DNA of 8,529 nt from JBAXRT01 sp037131065 (GTDB lineage: Bacteria > Bacteroidota > Bacteroidia > Bacteroidales > FEN-979): contig JBAXRT010000128.1 in assembly GCA_037131065.1 (NCBI GenBank), positions 1 through 8,529 on the forward strand, written 5' to 3'. A program made the position numbers and the translations under genes. Numbering within the stretch: the stretch's first letter is position 1; each line of letters begins with the position of its first letter. Positions 1-6,274 of this stretch are shown here, piece after piece. The notes under the pieces were generated by a model. It had not been told where the DNA came from. It made no database searches and was given only the letters and a program-made list of their open reading frames with translations.

Positions 1-44
1 AGAAAAAGGAATAATCTTCGGAACATAAAAATGAATCAGTGGTA

Positions 45-800
45 TTAAAATTTATAGATAACCCCTAAACCTATATTTAGAGTCGATACAACTTTTTTTA
101 TTGTGGTTTCAGAAGTTTGAAACTCGTCAACATAATAGATATTCCCATCCGGATCAGTTTTCGGAACTTTAATAGTATAATGGAACTGCTTGGTGAGCGA
201 CGGATGTGATCCCAGATAGCTTGCATGAATTTTTAATGCAAAATGGGAGGAGACCTTATATCCCACCCCGGCCGAAAACTGATAAGCAAATCCGGTTCCC
301 GTGTTATTTGTGGTTTGGCCCGAAGTCGGGTCTTCAACACTGAAATTCGAACTTGATGCAAGAAGGACCCCAATGAGCAATTTGAAATCCACGCTAATCC
401 TTTTGAAATAATGATGGTAAGCCGGCCCCGCCATGAAATAATGGTTTGACCACGCACCCGGGCCAAGGCGGTAACTTGTATCAGTGTTATAAGGATTAAC
501 CTTACTGGCAGTATCCTGTAGGGGATTTCTCTGGTAGGTGTACTGGAAAGCAAGTCCGAAATCCTTTTTACCAAGCCAGTCGAATGTCAGCTGGGCCAGC
601 CAGCCATTTGCGGCATAACCGGACTTCGGATAATTTTTATCAAATTTTTTGTAATCGTCCAAAGCGAAAGAGTAGCCAATGGCAAATTCGATATCTATAT
701 TCCGGGCCTTGCCATGACGTTTTTTCGAGGTAGTGTCCGATTGGGAAAGGACCGGAAAAACAATTGAAAGCAGGAAGAGCAGAAGGAGTGTTTTTTTCAT
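45..800 (-). CDS. Small outer-membrane beta-barrel protein, function unknown
   Basis: Encodes about 251 residues. It opens with a clear Sec signal peptide (MKK followed by a Leu-rich core) that should be cleaved before Gln at about residue 20 (VLS|Q), a common Bacteroidota pattern. The remainder alternates aromatic/hydrophobic and polar residues in strands with Gly-rich turns, for example the segment around FSAGVGYKVSSHFALKIHASY, and ends in an aromatic residue (YKF), as outer-membrane barrels do. This fits the general outer-membrane beta-barrel (OmpA-barrel/porin-like) superfamily; no specific substrate can be read from it. I chose ATG at 800 over the in-frame TTG at 803 because AGGA at 805-808 lies 4 nt from the ATG but only 1 nt from the TTG. 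It is transcribed divergently from the Wzi-like gene. The barrel class is fairly sure; a finer function is not. Confidence 0.8.
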   Translation of the reverse strand: MKKTLLLLFLLSIVFPVLSQSDTTSKKRHGKARNIDIEFAIGYSFALDDYKKFDKNYPKSGYAANGWLAQLTFDWLGKKDFGLAFQYTYQRNPLQDTASKVNPYNTDTSYRLGPGAWSNHYFMAGPAYHHYFKRISVDFKLLIGVLLASSSNFSVEDPTSGQTTNNTGTGFAYQFSAGVGYKVSSHFALKIHASYLGSHPSLTKQFHYTIKVPKTDPDGNIYYVDEFQTSETTIKKVVSTLNIGLGVIYKF

Positions 801-818
801 CAAATCCTTTTAAGAGTA

Positions 819-826
819 CAAATTTA
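819..826 (-). promoter_or_regulatory. Putative Bacteroidota -7 promoter box for the small barrel gene
   Basis: Read on the minus strand the sequence is TAAATTTG, a full match to the Bacteroidota -7 consensus TAnnTTTG. Transcription would start a few bases downstream, giving a leader of roughly a dozen bases that still includes the AGGA ribosome site at 805-808. No clear TTG-type -33 element is visible at the usual distance, so this rests on the -7 box and its position alone. Confidence 0.5.
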
Positions 827-828
827 AT

Positions 829-836
829 TATTTTTG
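829..836 (+). promoter_or_regulatory. Putative Bacteroidota -7 promoter box for the Wzi-like gene
   Basis: TATTTTTG matches TAnnTTTG exactly and lies 27 nt before the ATG at 864, predicting a leader of about 20 nt. It also argues against the in-frame TTG at 834, which falls inside the box and would not be in the transcript. No good -33 element is seen. It sits only 2 bp from the opposing box at 819-826. Confidence 0.5.
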
Positions 837-863
837 TGGAGGTTTCCATCCATCATAAAATCA

Positions 864-2447
864 ATGCGTTTGAAGAAGCCCATTCTCTCGATCCTCTTTT
901 CGTTCATTGCTTTCACTCTCTTCTCTCAGGTTGTATACCAGGATCTCACAAACACAAATATCTATGAATTTATCGATGAATTGGCAAATCTCCGGATCAT
1001 TTCAATAAATTCAGCAGTAAAGCCTTATCCGCGAAATCTGATTGCTGAAAAACTCAGCGAAGCCTCTGGCAAAAAGCACCTCATGAACAAAAGACAGCAA
1101 AAGGAGCTGGCTTTTTATCTCCGCGATTATAACCTCGAACTCCGGCCCGACCTCTCTTATATCACAAAGAACAGTTTTTTCAAGAACAAGAAGACTTTCA
1201 GGTTGCCGTTCAATCCCCTGGCTTTCATTTATAAGGACAGCCTTTTCACCTTTTCGTTGCGTCCGATCTATGGATTTTCCTATGTCAAAAATGAGAACGG
1301 TTCTGCTTACCATCGATGGAATGGCGCAGAGATCTTCGGATATATCGGAAAGCATTTCGGCTTTTATGCCAGTCTCCGTGATAACCGCGAAGATCAGATC
1401 ATGGTCGCGCCGAATTACCTTACCCAGGAAGAGGGGGCAGCATGGAAACCGGACGGCAAGGGCGGTGGCGATTACAGTGAAATGCGGGGAGGGCTTACAT
1501 GGCAATGGAAATGGGGAGATGTGGCTTTTGTAAAGGATCACTATCAATGGGGAGAAAATTACAATGGATCGAACATTTTTTCCGGCAGAACACCCTCCTA
1601 TCCCTATCTTTTGTTTCATATGAAACCTCTGAAATGGATTGAGTTTACTTACCTTCATGCCTGGCTGGTTTCCGAGGTCATCGATACCAGCAAGTCCTAT
1701 CCCATCCCTGGTGGGGTTCGGGAAACCTATTTCACCAAGTATCTTGCATCGAGTTTACTGACTTTTATTCCAATTCCGGGATTAAATCTATCGATCGGGA
1801 ATTCGGTAGTTTACTGTTCTTCCAATATGAACCCTGCCTATCTGAGTCCGTTCCTGTTTTATTTCAACTATGGATATGCCGAAGGCTCAGGGAAATCGCC
1901 ATATTATGGCAAAGAGGTTCAGACTTTTCTCAATGTGAGTTCCAGGAACATTAAACATCTTCACCTTTACGGAACTCTTTTCGTCAACCAGCTCAATCTG
2001 GAGGGAATCAGTTATAAGGTTGGTTTCCGCGTCAGCGGTTTCCCGCTTTCCAACCTGGCGCTCACAGGCGAATATACCAGGAATAACAACAATTCCTACA
2101 ATTCTTCGCTTCCCACTACGACATATGAATCAAATCGGTATGGGTTAGGACATTACCTCCGTGATAATTCTCAGGAATTTTATGTAGCTTTGTCGTTCAA
2201 ACCCATCCGGGGCTTGCATGTCGATGCCTCTTATCTTCTGGCAAAACATGGGGAGGGGGAGAACCTGAAATCGCTGGATTTCCGGAATCAGGTTATTTCA
2301 GCAGCCGTTAAATACGAAGTGATCAACAACGCCTATGTTTTCGTTCAGTACCAACGACGTATGGTTGAAGGTGATATGTTGTACACACCTCCTCTGTTTC
2401 TCGGGAACACGAATAACCTGGTCGCCGGTATCAACATCGGATTCTGA
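864..2447 (+). CDS. Wzi-like capsule-assembly outer-membrane protein
   Basis: Encodes about 527 residues from ATG at 864. The N-terminus (MRLKK then a hydrophobic stretch ending LFSQ) is a Sec signal peptide, probably cleaved before Gln21. Next comes a short helical segment (about residues 25-70, YEFIDELANLRII and a Pro-Tyr-Pro-Arg motif) typical of Bacteroidota Wzi-like proteins. The rest is a long series of amphipathic beta strands. The segment at roughly residues 220-250, with HYQWGENYNGSNIFSGR then a PSYPYL turn, is the family's recognisable WG-G-N-P-P region. In E. coli, Wzi is an outer-membrane barrel that binds capsular polysaccharide and helps attach it to the surface; the role here is inferred from family resemblance. 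No capsule synthesis or export gene is present in the window. A longer reading from TTG at 834 is possible but overlaps the promoter box. The dipeptidase gene follows after 62 nt, with no terminator seen between them. Confidence 0.8.
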   Translation: MRLKKPILSILFSFIAFTLFSQVVYQDLTNTNIYEFIDELANLRIISINSAVKPYPRNLIAEKLSEASGKKHLMNKRQQKELAFYLRDYNLELRPDLSYITKNSFFKNKKTFRLPFNPLAFIYKDSLFTFSLRPIYGFSYVKNENGSAYHRWNGAEIFGYIGKHFGFYASLRDNREDQIMVAPNYLTQEEGAAWKPDGKGGGDYSEMRGGLTWQWKWGDVAFVKDHYQWGENYNGSNIFSGRTPSYPYLLFHMKPLKWIEFTYLHAWLVSEVIDTSKSYPIPGGVRETYFTKYLASSLLTFIPIPGLNLSIGNSVVYCSSNMNPAYLSPFLFYFNYGYAEGSGKSPYYGKEVQTFLNVSSRNIKHLHLYGTLFVNQLNLEGISYKVGFRVSGFPLSNLALTGEYTRNNNNSYNSSLPTTTYESNRYGLGHYLRDNSQEFYVALSFKPIRGLHVDASYLLAKHGEGENLKSLDFRNQVISAAVKYEVINNAYVFVQYQRRMVEGDMLYTPPLFLGNTNNLVAGINIGF

Positions 2448-2509
2448 TTACCAATAAATGACCAGGAATTAATTAACCATAACCAAATAAATCGATAAAA
2501 TATACGATT

Positions 2510-4195
2510 ATGAAGAAAACTCTTTTGACATGTGGATTACTGATGCTCCTCGTAATGGGTTTCCACCAGAACACAAAGGCATGTACTAATTTTATCATTA
2601 CAAAGGGCGCTTCGACAGATGGCTCTGTGATGATCACCTACTCCGCCGATTCCCATCAGTTGTATGGTGAATTATATTTCTGGCCTGCCGCCAACTATCC
2701 CGAAGGTGCGATGGTAGATGTGATTGAATGGGACACCCAGAAACCACTCGGGAAGATCCCCCAGGTAAGACATACCTATTCGGTTGTCGGAAATATGAAT
2801 GAACACCAGCTGGCCATTGGCGAAACTACCTTCGGTGGCCGTGAAGAGCTGGGCGAGCAGCCAGGGGCGATCGTCGATTATGGCTCCCTGATCTACCTTG
2901 CCCTGCAGCGGGCCAAAACAGCAAGAGAGGCCATTAAGGTCATGGGAGACCTGGTTGAAAAATATGGTTATGCCAGTTCAGGTGAATCATTTTCGGTCTC
3001 TGATGCCAATGAAGCATGGATCCTGGAACTTATCGGAAAAGGAAAGACTGAAAAAGGGGCGGTATGGGTTGCCATGCGGATCCCTGACGGATACATTTCT
3101 GGCCATGCCAACCATCCAAGGATCACCCAGTTCCCATTGAATGATCCCGAAAACTGCCTCTATTCCCCCGATGCCATTTCGTTTGCTCGCAAAATGGGAT
3201 GGTTCAGCGGCGAGGATAAGGAATTCAGTTTTTCCGACACCTATGCCCCCCTTGATTTCAGCGGGGCAAGGGCCTGTGAGGCAAGGGTATGGGCAATGTT
3301 CAACCGTGTCAATGCAAACATGGGCCAGTACCAGGATTATGCCATGGGGAACATCGTTAAAGGGAAATATGGCTACCCGACCAACCGGATGCCTTTATGG
3401 ATCAAGCCGGATAAGAAAGTCTCTGTTCACGATGTGATGGAATTGATGCGCGACCATTATGAGGGAACAAAGATGGATATGAACAATGATATCGGCGGTG
3501 GCCCCTACCAGTCACCCTATCGCTGGCGCCCGATGACATGGAAGGTCGACAGCGTGGCATATGTTCATGAGCGTGCCACTTCAACCCAGCAGACCGGTTT
3601 TGTCTTTGTTGCCCAATCAAGGTCCTGGCTTCCTGATCCAATCGGCGGTGTTTTATGGTTTGGTGTTGATGACACTTTTACGATGGTCTATTCACCGATG
3701 TACTGCGGCATGACCAAGGTGCCTCCTGCTTATGCTGTCGGGAACGGGGATATGCTGACCTTCTCACCTACTTCAGCTTTCTGGATCTTTAACATGGTCA
3801 CCAACTGGGCCTATACGAGGTATAATTGCATGATCAAGGATATTCAGCCTGTGCAGCGCGAACTGGAGACAAAATATATTACTGAAGTTACGGAGTTGGA
3901 TAAAAAAGCTGCGGAGCTTTACAAAAAGGATAAGAAAGCTGCCATTAAGCTGATCACGGATTTTTCGGTGAAGACAGGAGAGGCTACAGTTAAAAGATGG
4001 CAGGAGCTGTTCCAGTATCTGATCGTAAAATACATGGACGGGAATATCAAGAAAGAGAAGGATGGCAAATTTGAGACCAATGGCTATGGTGTACCGGTCA
4101 TGCCATCCCAGCCCGGTTATCCGGAATGGTGGTTAAGAGAGATTGTTAAACAACATGGAGAGGTCATCAAACAGATCGGGACATCTGCCCATTAA
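2510..4195 (+). CDS. Secreted family C69 dipeptidase (PepD-like Ntn hydrolase)
   Basis: Encodes 561 residues of the peptidase C69 family, N-terminal-nucleophile hydrolases that cleave dipeptides. Residues 1-24 form a Sec signal peptide (MKKTLLTCGLLMLLVMGF core, ending TKA). The very next residue, Cys25 in ACTNFIITKGASTDGS, is the expected catalytic nucleophile, so removing the leader would expose it. Other family segments are NEHQLAIGETTFGGR at 97-111, the Gly/Ser-rich SSGESFSVSDANEAWILEL at about 156-174, and GHANHPRI at 198-205. The C-terminal part (about 460-520) is Lys/Glu-rich and helical. The leader lacks a lipobox (Lys at -2, Thr at -3), so Cys25 is better read as a catalytic residue than as a lipid anchor. 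The enzyme probably works in the periplasm or outside the cell in peptide breakdown. No Shine-Dalgarno site or TAnnTTTG box precedes it; read-through from the Wzi-like gene is possible. A strong terminator follows. Confidence 0.9.
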   Translation: MKKTLLTCGLLMLLVMGFHQNTKACTNFIITKGASTDGSVMITYSADSHQLYGELYFWPAANYPEGAMVDVIEWDTQKPLGKIPQVRHTYSVVGNMNEHQLAIGETTFGGREELGEQPGAIVDYGSLIYLALQRAKTAREAIKVMGDLVEKYGYASSGESFSVSDANEAWILELIGKGKTEKGAVWVAMRIPDGYISGHANHPRITQFPLNDPENCLYSPDAISFARKMGWFSGEDKEFSFSDTYAPLDFSGARACEARVWAMFNRVNANMGQYQDYAMGNIVKGKYGYPTNRMPLWIKPDKKVSVHDVMELMRDHYEGTKMDMNNDIGGGPYQSPYRWRPMTWKVDSVAYVHERATSTQQTGFVFVAQSRSWLPDPIGGVLWFGVDDTFTMVYSPMYCGMTKVPPAYAVGNGDMLTFSPTSAFWIFNMVTNWAYTRYNCMIKDIQPVQRELETKYITEVTELDKKAAELYKKDKKAAIKLITDFSVKTGEATVKRWQELFQYLIVKYMDGNIKKEKDGKFETNGYGVPVMPSQPGYPEWWLREIVKQHGEVIKQIGTSAH

Positions 4196-4205
4196 TGCCG
4201 GTTCT

Positions 4206-4226
4206 TCACCCTGGAAAATCAGGTGA
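4206..4226 (+). other. Small imperfect hairpin after the dipeptidase gene
   Basis: TCACCCTG (4206-4213) pairs with CAGGTGA (4220-4226) around a GAAAAT loop, with one bulged C. It lies 10 nt past the dipeptidase stop codon and just before the stronger terminator. It may protect the mRNA 3' end, or be chance. Confidence 0.35.
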
Positions 4227-4239
4227 TAAATAATATCAA

Positions 4240-4274
4240 AAAAACAGGATAATGGATTTCATTATCCTGTTTTT
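4240..4274 (+). terminator. Intrinsic-type terminator after the dipeptidase gene
   Basis: A perfect 15-bp inverted repeat: 4240-4254 (AAAAACAGGATAATG) pairs with 4260-4274 around a 5-nt loop (GATTT). The descending arm ends in five T on the plus strand, and the ascending arm begins with a run of seven A, so the minus-strand reading carries an even better T tract. It separates the dipeptidase from the next transcription unit, whose promoter box begins 4 bases after it. The stem has only modest GC, but its length and lack of mismatches make the call solid. Confidence 0.85.
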
Positions 4275-4278
4275 GATT

Positions 4279-4286
4279 TATATTTG
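4279..4286 (+). promoter_or_regulatory. Putative Bacteroidota -7 promoter box for the coiled-coil/pfkA unit
   Basis: TATATTTG matches TAnnTTTG exactly, 29 nt before the ATG at 4316, predicting a leader of about 20-25 nt. It is immediately downstream of a terminator, as expected for the start of a new transcription unit. No TTG -33 element is obvious; the expected position falls in the terminator loop and right arm. Confidence 0.55.
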
Positions 4287-4315
4287 CAAGGATAACCCTT
4301 CTAAAATTCAAACGT

Positions 4316-5212
4316 ATGGAGGAGCAGAACTCTTCTTCCCGAAAATTTAAAATCTATCTCTCTGTTCTTACTATCCTGATCGTAATCCTGATCTTCTGGT
4401 TATTTATTCAAAGGTCAGAACTGATGACACTGGTGAAAGAAAAAGAGACTGAAAAGGTGGAACTTCAGCATGAACTCGACAGCGTGATTGCAGAACACAA
4501 CAAGATCAAAATATCTTACGGAGCATTATCCGACTCCCTTGCTGCAAAAGACAGTGTTATCCAGGCCAATGCCATCGAGATAAAAAAATTACTCGATACC
4601 CAGTGGGAGTATAATAAGATCCGGAAAAAGCTATCGATGCTTCAGCATATTGCCCAGGGTTATGTAAGGCAAATGGATTCACTCTATACGGTCAACCGTG
4701 AACTGCAGGCTGAAAATGACCGTATCCGCCAGGAGGTTAAAACGGAACAGTCCAGAAATTACACCCTGATGAAGGATAAGGAAGAGCTTTCCGAGAAGAT
4801 GAACCAGGCTGCCTTTATCAAAGCATATAATGTTTCAGTTACAGCTTACAAAATAAAGGGGGGCAATAAGGAACAGGTGACTGACAAGGCTACCCGTACC
4901 GACCGTTTGCGGATCTGTTTCACCATCGGTGAAAACCCGCTTGTTCAAACAGGAAAAAAGATCGTTTACATCCGTATTCAGCGACCAGACAACGTGGTGG
5001 TGACCAAGAGCAAATACGATACATTCCAGTTTAATGGCCAGGCCCTTCCATTTTCAATCCGGGAGGACATCGCATACCAGGGAAAATCCCTGAACCTTTG
5101 TGTAGACTGGACAAAAAAAGACACTGACAAATCCGCTATGAAGGGGCGGTATGTTGTGACGGTATTCGCTGATGACAAAGAGATTGGGAGCGGTACTTTT
5201 GAACTTAAGTAG
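4316..5212 (+). CDS. Membrane-anchored coiled-coil protein with C-terminal beta domain, unnamed
   Basis: Encodes 298 residues. I do not recognise a named family. Residues 1-12 are polar with Arg/Lys, followed by one hydrophobic transmembrane helix at about 13-31 (YLSVLTILIVILIFWLF). There is no cleavage site, so it is probably a single-pass protein with its bulk in the periplasm. Residues 35-165 are rich in Glu, Lys, Gln and Leu with heptad-like spacing, a long coiled coil. Residues 166-298 look like a compact beta-strand domain (RLRICFTIGENPLV, KKIVYIRIQRPDNVVV, GRYVVTVFADDKEIGSGTF), possibly Ig-like. The impression that similar proteins occur widely in Bacteroidota is from memory, not checked. 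The gene starts a transcription unit right after a terminator and promoter box, and pfkA follows after 39 nt without a terminator, so the two are probably co-transcribed. A structural or scaffold role is possible but unproven. There is no clear ribosome site just before the ATG. Confidence 0.8.
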   Translation: MEEQNSSSRKFKIYLSVLTILIVILIFWLFIQRSELMTLVKEKETEKVELQHELDSVIAEHNKIKISYGALSDSLAAKDSVIQANAIEIKKLLDTQWEYNKIRKKLSMLQHIAQGYVRQMDSLYTVNRELQAENDRIRQEVKTEQSRNYTLMKDKEELSEKMNQAAFIKAYNVSVTAYKIKGGNKEQVTDKATRTDRLRICFTIGENPLVQTGKKIVYIRIQRPDNVVVTKSKYDTFQFNGQALPFSIREDIAYQGKSLNLCVDWTKKDTDKSAMKGRYVVTVFADDKEIGSGTFELK

Positions 5213-5251
5213 CCTGCTTAAATCCTGGTACTTGAAAATAAATACCATAGT

Positions 5252-6274
5252 ATGCGAATAGGGATTCTGACAGCCGGCGGTGATTGCCCCGGGATCAATG
5301 CAGCAATCCGTGGCGTGGGAAAAACAGCCATCGTTGAGCATGGAATGGAGGTCATTGGCATCTCTTCAGGTTTCCTCGGCCTGATCAACCATGAATTTGT
5401 TGAACTCGGAGAGGCCCAGCTTTCAGGCATTCTTACTCTGGGAGGCACTATCCTGGGCACATCCCGTGAGAACCCCTTTAAAAAGAGCAGCACTTTCAAT
5501 GCCATTGACAAACCCAAACTGATCCGAAAACATTACAAAGAGATGGGTCTTGACGCCTTGGTCTGCATCGGCGGGAATGGAACCCAGCGAACGGCTGCCA
5601 TGCTTGCAGAGGAGGGGCTGAATATTGTCGGGATTCCAAAGACCATCGACAATGATGTGTGGGGGACCGATGTTACCTTCGGATTTGACTCAGCCCTGCT
5701 TATCACAACCGATGCCATTGACCGTCTTCACACAACGGCCAACAGCCATAAACGTATCATGGTCATTGAAGTGATGGGTCACCACGCAGGGTGGCTTGCC
5801 CTCTATTCCGGCGTCGCAGGCGGCGGTGATGTCATCCTTCTTCCTGAGATCCCTTTCGACCTTGACCAGGTTGCCCGGTGTCTGAAAAAAAGGGCAGTCA
5901 ACAAGAAACCTTACTCCATTGTAGTGGTTGCTGAGGGAATACCGGTTCCGAAAGGACAAACAGCTGCCGGTTTTGTCGGAAAAACCATTTTGGAATCAAC
6001 AGGCCTTGAAACGAGGGAGACCATCCTGGGGTACATTCAGAGAGGTGGGAGCCCCTCCCCCATGGACCGTGTGCTGGCCACCCGCTTCGGGGCCCACGCG
6101 GTTGAACTTATTGCTGCCGGAAAATTCGGGGAGATGGTCTCACTTAAAGGAGATTCTATCACTTCGGTACCACTGTCTGAAGTCGGTGGAAAATTAAGGC
6201 TCGTTCCTCAAAATCATCCGCTTGTCGTTAAGGCAAGGAGAATGGATGTTTGTTTCGGAACCGAATCCTGCTAA
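5252..6274 (+). CDS. pfkA: 6-phosphofructokinase, group III-like
   Basis: Encodes 340 residues that phosphorylate fructose 6-phosphate to fructose 1,6-bisphosphate in the cytosol (glycolysis). Visible family motifs are the N-terminal donor loop LTAGGDCPGINAAIRG (6-21), IGGNGTQRTA (106-115), PKTIDNDVWGTD with catalytic Asp133 (129-140), SHKR (165-168, sugar-phosphate Arg168), EVMGHHAGW (173-181), Glu228, and LGYIQRGGSP (259-268, Arg264). By alignment to E. coli PfkA by eye, Gly110 replaces Gly104 (favouring ATP over pyrophosphate), while Lys130 replaces Gly124, a combination known from group III enzymes. Asn109 stands where E. coli has the Mg-binding Asp103, and His177 where it has Arg171. Effector-site residues Arg25 and Arg54 are Lys and Leu here, so classical ADP/PEP control is unlikely. 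It follows the coiled-coil gene by 39 nt. The stop codon overlaps that of recJ. The family is certain; the phosphate donor is inferred. Confidence 0.95.
   Translation: MRIGILTAGGDCPGINAAIRGVGKTAIVEHGMEVIGISSGFLGLINHEFVELGEAQLSGILTLGGTILGTSRENPFKKSSTFNAIDKPKLIRKHYKEMGLDALVCIGGNGTQRTAAMLAEEGLNIVGIPKTIDNDVWGTDVTFGFDSALLITTDAIDRLHTTANSHKRIMVIEVMGHHAGWLALYSGVAGGGDVILLPEIPFDLDQVARCLKKRAVNKKPYSIVVVAEGIPVPKGQTAAGFVGKTILESTGLETRETILGYIQRGGSPSPMDRVLATRFGAHAVELIAAGKFGEMVSLKGDSITSVPLSEVGGKLRLVPQNHPLVVKARRMDVCFGTESC

Noticed and set aside
1..44. Possible gene or terminator downstream of the small barrel
   Set aside because: Only 44 bases are available and no clear hairpin or coding signal is seen.
834..863. 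TTG start that would lengthen the Wzi-like protein by 10 residues
   Set aside because: It falls inside the likely promoter box, and the longer form puts polar residues ahead of a signal peptide that is already complete from ATG 864.
1011..1658. 215-codon open frame on the minus strand inside the Wzi-like gene
   Set aside because: It has no recognisable domain or signal, is fully nested in a well-supported gene, and is Cys/Ile-rich as expected of a shadow frame.
2581..2586. Lipoprotein reading of the C69 peptidase Cys25
   Set aside because: The residues before Cys (Thr-Lys-Ala) do not form a lipobox, and this Cys aligns with the family nucleophile.
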